64,000 bases of DNA. Origin: VAZQ01 sp963721005 (lineage in GTDB: Bacteria > Pseudomonadota > Alphaproteobacteria > Rhizobiales > Xanthobacteraceae). A model generated the notes under the pieces. It was not told the origin of the DNA and made no database searches. It worked only from the letters and a program-made list of their open reading frames with translations. Both the position numbers and the translations under genes were made by a program. Below, in pieces: positions 39,034 to 47,359 of the stretch. The stretch spans positions 372,001 to 436,000 of the forward strand of contig CAVRHR010000004.1 in NCBI GenBank assembly GCA_963721005.1, written 5' to 3'. Within the stretch, counting starts at the first letter, position 1; the number at the start of each line of letters is the position of its first letter.

Positions 39034-40749
39034 TTACGGCGTCAGCGGCTCGATATGGACGAGCTTGCTCGACTGCTGGCCTTCGGTCCACATGCTGGAG
39101 AGGACGTCGGGACTCGAGCTCTTCTGCACGTCGATATGGCGCGTATTGATGGAGGTGGGCAGGAGATAAGAGCTCCATTCACCGGTTTCCACATTGAGCC
39201 GTTGAACCAGATCAGTGCTCATATCGGCGCCCCAAGCGTATTTGACGTCGTCGAACCCGACATCGTACGCGCCCGCGTAAGCGACCGGCACATCCCACGC
39301 CGTGACTTTGCCGCTCTTGGGGTCAAACATCCCGTAGCGATTGGCATGGAATTGCGAGAACCAAAGGCGATTTTGTGAATTGATATGTCCTCGCCTGGCG
39401 CCACCTATGCCGGGCAGAAGATCGATATAAGTCTGCTCTCCGGTCTTGGCGTCGGTGCGCCAGATTTGCCTCTGGTTCGGATTGTTGTCGAGGCTGTAGA
39501 CATTGTTGTCGAGGTCGGTGACCAGTCCGTAGCCGGCGATGGTTCGCTTTCCAGGGGGCGGCAGAACCTCGTGGAATTGTTTGGTGGCCAGGTCGAACTG
39601 ATACATTCTGTTGGACTCGCCGTCGTTGGCCTTGGTCCACAGTTTCCCGTCGACGTTCGAATGCAGTGCGTCGATCATGGTGAACCGCGTGTCGCCCTTG
39701 TCCCAATGGGGCGCCAGGTAGACGGAGACCTTTCCGGTCTTCGGGTCGAGCTCGGCGATCTGTGCCTGCCCCATCATGGCTTGCCAGATGTTTCCATCCT
39801 TATCCATCGTGACCATGAGGCTGCCGGTCGGAAAGCCGGGCTTCGACACGGGGACCGGATAGCGTGTGACCTTGCCGGTCTTGGGATCCAGCTTCGAGAT
39901 GAACTGGTGCTGGAAATCGGTGAACCAGACGTTGCCCTCCTTGTCGAGCAGCGTGTCGTGGGGCGCGGCCTCGTCGGGCAGATCATAGGTCGTGACGATG
40001 GCCTGCGTCGATTTGCCGGTCGGCCGCGGCTGGGTCTTCAGTTGATACGGCCAAGTCTCTCCGGAGCTGAGATTGACCGAAGCGATGTAGGCCCCGAAGT
40101 CCGCCTGTGCCTTGGTCGGCGGACCGCTCAAAATCTCGTTTGCGTCGTGAAAGAAGAAAGGAAAATTGGGAGAAGCATTCGGGGTATGCGCCCTCATGCG
40201 CTGCACCGTGATCGCCATTTCCGACGCATTGTCCTTGGAAAAGAACGGGCGCTGCAGGCCGTGACAATCGAGACAGCTCAGCAAGGCCATTTTCTGCCCG
40301 GCCGTACCCGGCGCGCTCTGCATCCACTCGCTGTTGGACATTTGCAGGGCGAGAACGTTCGGCGCGGCCTTCGCGAGCGTGAGGTCGAGTTGCGCGGCGC
40401 CGCCGGATTGTATCGTCGCCACTGTCGGCTTGAGCGTGTACCCGATGGCACGCATGGTGATGTCATAAGCACCGGGGGCGAGCCGGTCCTGCGGAAAGCT
40501 GTACTGCCCTTGCGCGTTGGTGCTGACCGAAACCATGATCGTCGAGCCAGGGCGTTTGGCGCTGACCACGACGCCTTCCATTTTTCCTTCTTCGGGCGAG
40601 GATACGGTTCCGTTCAGCGCCGCCGGACCGTGGCTTTGCGCCGTCGCCGGATGGCTCGCCGCGATCGGCAGAGCCAGCAGGCCCATGCTGGCTAGCGGGC
40701 CGAAGCACCATCTCGTAAGAGCACTTCCAAGTCGCGTGGCGGTCGTCAT
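39034..40749 (-). CDS. Periplasmic protein with carboxypeptidase-like domain, c-type haem motif and Vgb-like beta-propeller
   Basis: A 571-residue exported protein. A signal peptide (LALPIAASHPATA, to about residue 38) is followed by a carboxypeptidase-regulatory-like beta domain (45-125: VVVSAKRPGSTIMVSVST), then a c-type haem site CLDCH at 159-163, and from about 255 a propeller of repeats such as DKEGNVWFTDFQHQFISKLD and MDKDGNIWQAMMGQAQIAELD, as in virginiamycin-B lyase-like proteins. Such haem-plus-propeller proteins are candidate periplasmic oxidoreductases; the reaction is unknown. Tail to tail with a HiPIP gene, which suggests an electron-transfer link. Confidence 0.85.
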   Translation of the reverse strand: MTTATRLGSALTRWCFGPLASMGLLALPIAASHPATAQSHGPAALNGTVSSPEEGKMEGVVVSAKRPGSTIMVSVSTNAQGQYSFPQDRLAPGAYDITMRAIGYTLKPTVATIQSGGAAQLDLTLAKAAPNVLALQMSNSEWMQSAPGTAGQKMALLSCLDCHGLQRPFFSKDNASEMAITVQRMRAHTPNASPNFPFFFHDANEILSGPPTKAQADFGAYIASVNLSSGETWPYQLKTQPRPTGKSTQAIVTTYDLPDEAAPHDTLLDKEGNVWFTDFQHQFISKLDPKTGKVTRYPVPVSKPGFPTGSLMVTMDKDGNIWQAMMGQAQIAELDPKTGKVSVYLAPHWDKGDTRFTMIDALHSNVDGKLWTKANDGESNRMYQFDLATKQFHEVLPPPGKRTIAGYGLVTDLDNNVYSLDNNPNQRQIWRTDAKTGEQTYIDLLPGIGGARRGHINSQNRLWFSQFHANRYGMFDPKSGKVTAWDVPVAYAGAYDVGFDDVKYAWGADMSTDLVQRLNVETGEWSSYLLPTSINTRHIDVQKSSSPDVLSSMWTEGQQSSKLVHIEPLTP

Positions 40750-40931
40750 GGAACCCTCCCGTGGCAGCGCAGTGGTGGACCTATCTTTCTTCGACGGTCT
40801 TGCCGGCAGGTTGGAGGATATTGCGTCGGGCCGGACCGATCAAGCGGACTGAATGTTGCGGGGCGCTGGGGGCTGATATCCCTGAGTGAGCAAACCCTTC
40901 CAACTTTTTCTGCCGCAGGCTTGCGCGCGCT

Positions 40932-41678
40932 TCACCCCGGCTCCAGGCCGCGGCTCTTGAACGCCGGCGCCGCGGCCGGCGCGGTCAGGAACTTGATCCA
41001 GGTATTGGCGGCCTCGGTCTGCTTGGCCCCGACCTGGATGCCGCTCGAGAACACCGTGATCTCCTGGATGTCGGCCGGCAGCGGGCCCACATAGTCGACG
41101 CCCGGGAAGTGCGACATCTCGCTCACCTGCTGCACCCCGATCTCGGCCTCGCCGCTCGCCAGCAGGCTGCCCACGAATATGCCGGTCGGCGTCTGCTTGA
41201 GCTTGCCTTTGATCTGGTCGGCAATGCCCAGGCGTTGGAACAGCCCGGTCACGTAGACGCCGCTCGGTCCGGTCGAATAGCCGATCGACTTGGCGGCCAA
41301 GAGCGCCTTCTTGAACGCCTCGGTGGTGCTGATATCGGGCTTGGGGGCGCCGGCCCGCACTCCCACGCCGACGCCCGATCTGGCGATATTGACGCGGGTG
41401 CCCGCCACGATCTTGCCGGCCTTGATGAAGTCGTCGATCGCCGGGCCCGCCATGATGATGAGATCGTAGGTCTCGCCGGCCGCGATCCGCTTCTGCAGGT
41501 CGAGCGTGCCGGTGAAGATGGTGGTGACCTTGTGGCCGGAAGCCTTCTCGAACTGCGGCACCAATTCGCGATATGCTTCCTCGGGGGCCTGGGTGGAGAG
41601 CACCTTGATCTCGACCGCGCCGGCGACGCCGGGCAGCAGGAGCGCGCCCATGACGGCGACGATGATGCTGGATTTCAT
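40932..41678 (-). CDS. Molybdate-type ABC substrate-binding protein (orphan)
   Basis: A 248-residue periplasmic binding protein of the ModA/extracellular solute-binding class. The signal peptide ends VAGA|VE near residue 20; then IKVLSTQAPEEAYRELVPQFE, GTLDLQKRIAAGETYDLIIMA, SGVGVGVRAGAPKPDIST and the SIGYSTGPSGVYVTGLFQRLG helix, all standard for ModA relatives. ATG 41678 follows GGGGAGGACC. No modB or modC gene is near, so its transporter partner is unknown, and the ligand could be another oxyanion or an organic acid. Confidence 0.87.
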   Translation of the reverse strand: MKSSIIVAVMGALLLPGVAGAVEIKVLSTQAPEEAYRELVPQFEKASGHKVTTIFTGTLDLQKRIAAGETYDLIIMAGPAIDDFIKAGKIVAGTRVNIARSGVGVGVRAGAPKPDISTTEAFKKALLAAKSIGYSTGPSGVYVTGLFQRLGIADQIKGKLKQTPTGIFVGSLLASGEAEIGVQQVSEMSHFPGVDYVGPLPADIQEITVFSSGIQVGAKQTEAANTWIKFLTAPAAAPAFKSRGLEPG

Positions 41679-41778
41679 GATGGTCCTCCCCTGATACAGT
41701 TTATGCATTGGCGGCAGTGTAGCGCATCGGCGCGCGGGACGACAGGCGCCTCCTTGACAGGGGCCCGGTTGCCGCATC

Positions 41779-41885
41779 TGTAGGATGGGTTGAGCGCAAA
41801 AGGGTGTTCACGCCCGTCTTCGCGGGCTATGCGATACCCATCGGCCGCCCGCGATGGGTATCGCAAGGGCTCAACCCATCCTACA
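41779..41885. repeat. Nested palindromic element, TAGGATGGGT type
   Basis: The outer arms are a perfect 17-base inverted repeat (41779-41795 and 41869-41885, beginning TGTAGGATGGGT). The inner arms are a perfect 13-base pair (41831-41843 and 41852-41864). The spacer holds CGCCCGTCTT / CGCGGGCTATGC, which recurs inside the element at 62245-62267. Such elements are common between genes in Bradyrhizobium relatives. Confidence 0.85.
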
Positions 41886-41933
41886 AACGATCGCGCCGCG
41901 TCGCGTGACCAACGAAAGGTTCGGAGACCAAGC

Positions 41934-42860
41934 ATGAGCCAGCCTGTTACGCCGTCCGGTACCATCCGGGGCGAGGAGCATTGGGTGCAGAAGGGCGATG
42001 TGCGCCTGTTCCTGTTCGAGAAATATGCCGGTGGCCCGTCGGGCCCGGCCGGCACCATCCTGTTCGTGCACGGCTCGTCCATGGCGTCGCAGCCGACCTT
42101 CGACCTGCACGTGCCGGGACGGCCCGACAGCTCGGTGATGGATTGGTTCGCGGCGCGCGGCTTCGATTGCTGGTGCGTGGATATGGAGGGCTATGGGCGC
42201 TCCACCAAGGATCGCGACAACAATGCCCCGATCGCGCAGGGCGCCGACGATTGCTTCGCGGCCGCGAGCTACATCGGCAAGCTGCGCGGGCAGCGGCCAC
42301 TTTTGGTCTACGGGATATCCTCGGGCGCGCTGCGCGCCGCCATGTTCGCGGAGCGCCATCCCGGCATGGTCAAGCGGCTCGCGCTCGACGCCATGGTGTG
42401 GACCGGCGAGGGTTCGCCGACCTTGGCCGAGCGGCGCAAGCGCTTGCCCGAGTTCGAGTCGAAGAACCGCCGTCCGATTAACCGCGCCTTCGTGCACTCG
42501 ATCTTCGAGCGCGATCATGCCGGCACCGCCGAGCAGCACGTGGTGGAAGCGTTCGCGGATGCGATCCTGGCGGTTGATGATTCGGTGCCGACCGGCACCT
42601 ATGTGGACATGTGCGCGCGCCTGCCGGTGATCGATCCCTTGAAGATCACGGTCCCGACCATGATCATGCGCGGCGAATATGACGGCATTGCCAGCATGGC
42701 TGACCTGATCGCGTTCTTCGAGAAGCTGCCGAACCCGGACAAGCAGTTTGCGGTTATGCCCGGCATCGCCCATGCCTCGTTCCAGCAGAAGAACTATGCG
42801 CTGGTCTATCACCTGCTGCTGAGCTTCTTCACGCAGCCCGACCCGATCTATCGCGGCTGA
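41934..42860 (+). CDS. Alpha/beta hydrolase
   Basis: A 308-residue soluble hydrolase of the alpha/beta fold. The oxyanion-hole strand ILFVHGSSMAS is near residues 43-53, the nucleophile elbow VYGISSGALRAAM near 124-136 gives the catalytic Ser, an aspartate follows in RGEYDGIA near 245, and the histidine is in MPGIAHASF near 281. GGAGACC precedes the ATG at 41934. It lies upstream of, and 14 bases from, a binding-protein gene on the same strand, so the two may act on the same compound. Confidence 0.9.
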   Translation: MSQPVTPSGTIRGEEHWVQKGDVRLFLFEKYAGGPSGPAGTILFVHGSSMASQPTFDLHVPGRPDSSVMDWFAARGFDCWCVDMEGYGRSTKDRDNNAPIAQGADDCFAAASYIGKLRGQRPLLVYGISSGALRAAMFAERHPGMVKRLALDAMVWTGEGSPTLAERRKRLPEFESKNRRPINRAFVHSIFERDHAGTAEQHVVEAFADAILAVDDSVPTGTYVDMCARLPVIDPLKITVPTMIMRGEYDGIASMADLIAFFEKLPNPDKQFAVMPGIAHASFQQKNYALVYHLLLSFFTQPDPIYRG

Positions 42861-42874
42861 AACGGAGGGGAAAC

Positions 42875-43888
42875 ATGCTCGCTCTCAAACGCGCGCTGGT
42901 CGCCGGTCTCGCGGTCCTAGGCTTGCTGACGCCCGCCTTCGCCCAGGACGCGGTCGACGCCGCCAAGGCCAAGGCTGAGGGCAAGGTGGTCTGGTACACC
43001 TCGACCCCGATCGAGGAGGCGCAGAGGATCGCCGACCTGTTCCGCATGCAGACCGGCATCCCGGTCGAGCTGTTCCGCTCCGGCGGCTCGCAGATTCTCA
43101 GCCGCTTCCAGCAGGAGATCAATGCCGGGCGGGTCGCGGTCGACGTGCTCACCCATTCGGATCCGGCGGCCGCCCGCGCCATGGCCAAGAAAGGGCTGTT
43201 CGTGCCGTTCCGGCCGGCGCATTTCGACAGCATCCCGGACGCCGCCAAGGCCGCGGACGGCAGCTTCATCGGCCAGCGGCTCAACATGATGACCCACTAT
43301 CTGCGCACCGACAAGATCGCGCCCGCCGCCGAGCCCAAGAGCTGGGACGACCTCACGGCGCCGAAATACAAGGGCAAGCTGGCGATGGCGGACCCCTCAT
43401 TCACCTCGCTGCAGGTCTCGGTGGTGGGCATGATGTCGAAGCAGCGCGGCTGGGGGTTCTACGAGAAGCTGCGGCAGAACGACGTGATGATCGTGCCCGG
43501 CAACCAGCAGGTTTCCGACCTCCTCAAGCGCAGCGAACGGCTGATCGCGGTCGGGGCGCTCGATTCCTACGCCGCCGATCTCAAGGCGGCGGGCCATCCG
43601 ATCAAAACCCTCTACCCCTCCGACGGCGTGTTCGTCATTCCCTCGCCCACCTCAGTGGTCAAGGGCTCGCCCGACCCGGCCGCCGCCAAGCTGTTCGCGC
43701 AGTTCATGATCAGCGACGAGGTCCAGCGCATATTCCCGGCCGACGGCGGCTATTCGGCACGCATCGACATCGCCGCCCCGGCGGGCTCGCCCGACCTCAA
43801 GAGCCTGAACATCGTGGCGGTCGACGACGATTACATCGAGCGCGAAGGCGCCCGCATCAAGAAGCAGTTCAACGAGATTTTTCAGTAG
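42875..43888 (+). CDS. ABC transporter substrate-binding protein (periplasmic, Fe3+-type family)
   Basis: A 337-residue periplasmic binding protein. The signal peptide VAGLAVLGLLTPAFA ends near residue 23; then GKVVWYTSTPIEEAQRI, LFRSGGSQILSRF, VLTHSDPAAARAM and the SWDDLTAPKYKGKL hinge segment. It belongs to the extracellular solute-binding family 1/6 class used for Fe3+, phosphonate or sugar-phosphate. ATG follows AACGGAGGGG. Follows the alpha/beta hydrolase gene by 14 bases. Resembles the protein at 3487 but no permease is next to it. Confidence 0.88.
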   Translation: MLALKRALVAGLAVLGLLTPAFAQDAVDAAKAKAEGKVVWYTSTPIEEAQRIADLFRMQTGIPVELFRSGGSQILSRFQQEINAGRVAVDVLTHSDPAAARAMAKKGLFVPFRPAHFDSIPDAAKAADGSFIGQRLNMMTHYLRTDKIAPAAEPKSWDDLTAPKYKGKLAMADPSFTSLQVSVVGMMSKQRGWGFYEKLRQNDVMIVPGNQQVSDLLKRSERLIAVGALDSYAADLKAAGHPIKTLYPSDGVFVIPSPTSVVKGSPDPAAAKLFAQFMISDEVQRIFPADGGYSARIDIAAPAGSPDLKSLNIVAVDDDYIEREGARIKKQFNEIFQ

Positions 43889-43920
43889 TGGGCGTGGGCC
43901 GTTAAGATAATCGACGGCGC

Positions 43921-44172
43921 TCAAAGGGCCGCATCATAGTCGGCGTGGGATCCTATCCAGAACCACAGCAGCCCACCTTCGACCTCAACGGCTAAAGCGC
44001 GATAACGACTTCCGACCCGAACCGACCAGAAGCGTCCGACCTTCTTCAGCTGGAGCGACGGATGTCGCGGATTCTCTTTCAGCAAGGTATAATTCTTGTC
44101 GGCGAGCGCCCGAACGTTCTCGGGGAGCCCGGCATACCTCTCCCAAAACGCCGGGCTTGCGAAGTGCTTCAC
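43921..44172 (-). CDS. Type II toxin, RelE/ParE-like
   Basis: An 83-residue protein starting at GTG 44172 with the toxin pattern: PAFWERYAGLPENVRALADKNYTLL helix, then ENPRHPSLQLKKVGRFWSVRVGSRYRALA and a LLWFWIGSHADYDAAL end. This is the RelE/ParE shape, with a conserved histidine and arginines near the end that in family members cleave mRNA or bind gyrase; the target cannot be assigned. It overlaps the upstream antitoxin by four bases (GTGA), typical of a translationally coupled pair. Confidence 0.8.
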   Translation of the reverse strand: MKHFASPAFWERYAGLPENVRALADKNYTLLKENPRHPSLQLKKVGRFWSVRVGSRYRALAVEVEGGLLWFWIGSHADYDAAL

Positions 44173-44369
44173 AGCTCGCGAGCGCGGCCGGCACGGTAAT
44201 CCGCAAGCGCCTGCTCGGCCAACTGGTCCAGCCGGCCGGCCTTCGCATCCCGCTCGATCCGCTGATCGAAACGATCAGCCTCGAATTCCGCGAACCAGTC
44301 ACGGAATTGCTGGAGCTGATCGGGTGGCAATTCGGCCACTGCCTTCTCGATGTCTTCAATCGTGGTCAT
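44169..44369 (-). CDS. Probable antitoxin partner of a RelE/ParE-like toxin
   Basis: A 66-residue acidic-to-mixed helical protein beginning MTTIEDIEKAVAELPPDQL and ending LADYRAGRAREL, with no DNA-binding fold visible. It overlaps the downstream toxin gene by four bases, and short helical proteins with PPDQLxxFRDWF are often found in this place with RelE/ParE toxins in alphaproteobacteria. The antitoxin role is from context. Confidence 0.72.
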   Translation of the reverse strand: MTTIEDIEKAVAELPPDQLQQFRDWFAEFEADRFDQRIERDAKAGRLDQLAEQALADYRAGRAREL

Positions 44370-44467
44370 GTCCGCGAATATAGCATAGCTGCGTCCGTTC
44401 GTCATTCGGGCCGGTCGGCCGGGGGTGCGGGGATAACGCCGTGCGGCAGGAGATATCTGCCGGAGAC

Positions 44468-46438
44468 TCACACCGCGACCTTGCGCAGGAAGCCTTCCAC
44501 CTCGGCGCGGACGTCGGCGGCGGCGGCCTCGACCGCCTCCGACGCGGCCAGCACCGTCTCGGCGGAGCGCCGCGTCTCGGTGGCGGTGACCGCGACCTCG
44601 CCGAGCACCGCCATGATCTCCTTGGTGCCGCGCACCGCACCGGCGACGTTCTGCGAGATCTCGCCGGTGGCGCCGCTCTGCTGCAGCACCGAGGCGGCGG
44701 CCGCCGCGGTGAACTGGTTGATCTCCTGCATGCGGTCGGCGATGCGGGCGATGGCGCCGACGCCGGCCGCGGTCGAGGCCTGCACGGCGGCGATCTGGCT
44801 GGCGATCTCCTCGGTGGCCTTGCCGGTCTGCACCGCCAGCGACTTGACCTCGGAGGCCACCACCGCGAAACCGCGCCCGGCATCGCCGGCGCGCGCCGCC
44901 TCGATGGTGGCGTTGAGCGCCAAGAGATTGGTCTGGCCGGCGACGTCCTGGATCAGCTTGACCACGTCGCCGATCTTCTGCGCCGCCTGCGCCAGCCCGC
45001 CGATCTGCTCGTTGGTGGCGGCCGCCTCGCGCACCGCGATGCCGACCAGATTGTTGGTCTGGCCCAGCTGCTGGCTGATCTCGCCGATCGAAGCCGACAG
45101 CTCCTCCGCTGCCGAGGCGGCGCTGTCCACGTTCATCGACGCCTTGTTGGACTCCCGGACCGCGCCTTGGGCCCGCTCGGAATTCTTGTCGGAGGCCGCA
45201 AACAGCTTGGTGGCGGTCGAGCGCATCGCGATGGCGTTGTCGCCGACGGTGCTCAGCAGCGCCTCGACCCGCGCCCGAAAGCCGGTGAGCGCTGCATCGA
45301 TGCTGGCGCGGCGCTGCTCCTGGGCGGCGATCCGGTCGCGCTCCTGCTCGGCGCGCAGCTGCGAGGTCACGTCCTGGTGGGTGGAGACCCAGCCGCCGTC
45401 CGCCATGGGACGGTTCGAGATGGAATAGATGCGTCCGTCGCCCATCTCCAGGGTCCGGTCGACCGGCTGGCCCGCGCGAATTTCCTGCATGACCTCGTCG
45501 ATGTAACGATCGATGTCGCCCACGAAAGTGCCCACCATGACGCGCTGGTTGAACAGGTCGTGCAGCGAGCAGCCCGGCTTGGCATGCTCGGGCGACAGAC
45601 CGTACATCTTGAGGTAGGCCCGGTTGACCAGGATCAGGTGACCCGAGGCGTCGAACATGCCCAGGCCCTGGGACATATGGTCGACCGCGGCGGCCAGCCG
45701 CATATTCTGCGCGCGCACCCGGTGGTCCAGGAACGCGCCGGCGAGACTCATGCTCAAGACGGAGGCTGCGACCGCCGCGATCGCAATGGCCATCAGGGAA
45801 GGCGAAAGCGATGACGCATCGATCGCGCGGGCCGGATCCGCGACGATCTCGATCGCCCCCATGGCGGTGAAGTGATGCGCCACGATCGCCAAGGTCAGCA
45901 GAACGGCGGCAAGCAATCTCGATCGCGGGCCGGAGCCGCGCTCTGCCGTCGTCAGGGCCGCGACCGCGAGCAGCATGCCGAGCGCGACCGAAGTCGTCAC
46001 CAGCGGGGTGTCCCAGTCGATGTGGCCGGGCAGCTCGACCGCCGACATGCCGGTGTAGTGCATGACGGCGACGCCCGCTCCCACGATTGCGCCGCCGAGT
46101 GCCGGCCCCCACGGCGCCGGACCGTAGACCGCGGCGGCGAGCCCCAAGGACGTTATCGCGATGGCGGCGGCCAGCGACAGCGCGGTCAGCTGGAGATCAT
46201 AGGCGATGCCGATGCCGGGATCGTAAGCCAGCATGGCGATGAAATGCGTCGCCCAGATGCCGCTGCCGGCCGCGATGCCGGCTGCGAGGATCCAGCTGGC
46301 GCGGGTGGCTTTTGCCGCGGCCCGGGCGTGGTGGAAGAGATTGATCGCGACCAGGCTCGAAAGGAAGCAGATGAGGCCGGCCAGGATGACCAGTCGCCAA
46401 TCGTGCTCGGTGGTGAGGCATTCAAGGACACGGAACAT
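44468..46438 (-). CDS. Methyl-accepting chemotaxis protein with MHYT sensor and PAS domain
   Basis: A 656-residue inner-membrane chemoreceptor. The N-terminal seven-helix MHYT sensor (about 10-230) carries the repeats ATHFIAM, MHYTGMSA and HHFTAMGA, thought to bind copper or sense gases. A PAS domain (250-360, MSQGLGMFDASGHLILVN) follows, and the C-terminal coiled-coil signalling domain (420-640) holds the CheA/CheW hairpin tip IIQDVAGQTNLLALNATIEAARAG-like segment (written VAGQTNLLALNATIEAA). No receptor-modifying enzyme or CheW gene is nearby. A long antisense open frame over this gene was ignored. Confidence 0.92.
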   Translation of the reverse strand: MFRVLECLTTEHDWRLVILAGLICFLSSLVAINLFHHARAAAKATRASWILAAGIAAGSGIWATHFIAMLAYDPGIGIAYDLQLTALSLAAAIAITSLGLAAAVYGPAPWGPALGGAIVGAGVAVMHYTGMSAVELPGHIDWDTPLVTTSVALGMLLAVAALTTAERGSGPRSRLLAAVLLTLAIVAHHFTAMGAIEIVADPARAIDASSLSPSLMAIAIAAVAASVLSMSLAGAFLDHRVRAQNMRLAAAVDHMSQGLGMFDASGHLILVNRAYLKMYGLSPEHAKPGCSLHDLFNQRVMVGTFVGDIDRYIDEVMQEIRAGQPVDRTLEMGDGRIYSISNRPMADGGWVSTHQDVTSQLRAEQERDRIAAQEQRRASIDAALTGFRARVEALLSTVGDNAIAMRSTATKLFAASDKNSERAQGAVRESNKASMNVDSAASAAEELSASIGEISQQLGQTNNLVGIAVREAAATNEQIGGLAQAAQKIGDVVKLIQDVAGQTNLLALNATIEAARAGDAGRGFAVVASEVKSLAVQTGKATEEIASQIAAVQASTAAGVGAIARIADRMQEINQFTAAAAASVLQQSGATGEISQNVAGAVRGTKEIMAVLGEVAVTATETRRSAETVLAASEAVEAAAADVRAEVEGFLRKVAV

Positions 46439-46719
46439 GGCTGGCGTCGCTGGCTCGAGGCATTTTCCGGCGCGAGGAGATATTGCGGCCGGCTGAGGCG
46501 GCCGGAATTGGCAAGCTCGGGCGCGTTGATTGCGCTCGAGCCCACTGTGGAAAGAAACTTATCCGGACACCCGTTGTGTTGGGGTTAATGTGCGGTTACC
46601 AAAATATTAAGAAAGCCATATGTTCCCGGATCGGTCCGATGGACGATGTGAGGCCGCCACCATGCTTGCGCCATGGTGGCGGCGCAGGATAGGCAGATCG
46701 CTTTGGGGGCTTACCACTG

Positions 46720-47265
46720 ATGATTTGCCGACGTTCGCCCACGCGCCCGGCGGCGCGCCTGCTCGCCGCTTTGGGAGTGGCCGGTCTCTGCGGCTGCGCG
46801 GCCGATCGGCCGCCGCCACCCGCGGGTGAGCCCAGCATGTATGCCAGCATGGCGGCGGCGGAAGCCGAGCTCGATGCGGGCGCCGCCGCCTCGATGATCT
46901 CGGGCTACCGGGCCAACAATGGCCTCGCCTCGGTCAGCCTCGACCCCGAGCTGATGAAGCTCGCCGACGCGCAGGCGCGCGCCATGGCGGCGAAGGACAA
47001 GCTCGACCACAACGTCATCCGGGATTTCGGCGAGCGCCTCAAGGTCGCGGGCTACAAGTCCACGGTGGCGGCCGAGAACATCGGGGCCGGCTATCACACG
47101 CTGGCGGAAGCGTTCTCGGGCTGGCGCGATTCGCCGCCGCACCGCCGCAACATGCTGCTCGCCGGCGCCTCCCGCATCGGCATCGCGGCGGCTTACGCGC
47201 CGAATTCGAAGTACCGGGTGTATTGGGCGTCGATTCTTGCCGCCCCCGGCGATGGCCGGAGCTAG
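46720..47265 (+). CDS. CAP-domain (SCP/PR-1-like) lipoprotein
   Basis: A 181-residue exported protein. A lipobox (LCGC, Cys near residue 26) follows a short signal peptide, giving a lipid-anchored periplasmic protein. The CAP core has VSLDPELMKLADAQARAMA, DHNVIRDFGERLKVAGY, AENIGAGY and GWRDSPPHRRNML, with the His and Glu positions of the CAP cleft. Members of this family are proteins of diverse or unknown function. No obvious operon partner. Confidence 0.88.
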   Translation: MICRRSPTRPAARLLAALGVAGLCGCAADRPPPPAGEPSMYASMAAAEAELDAGAAASMISGYRANNGLASVSLDPELMKLADAQARAMAAKDKLDHNVIRDFGERLKVAGYKSTVAAENIGAGYHTLAEAFSGWRDSPPHRRNMLLAGASRIGIAAAYAPNSKYRVYWASILAAPGDGRS

Positions 47266-47359
47266 GCGCCAATGTGACAGGCTTGGATCCTCCGACTCGC
47301 CCGTGGGCGCGCTGGAAAGATTTTGAAGCTTGCTTTAAAGGACGCTGGATGAGATTTTC

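Noticed and set aside
44169..46112. Minus-strand open frame of 647 codons overlapping the chemoreceptor in another frame
   Set aside because: Only its last 66 codons (the antitoxin) are plausible; the rest is a shifted reading of the chemoreceptor.
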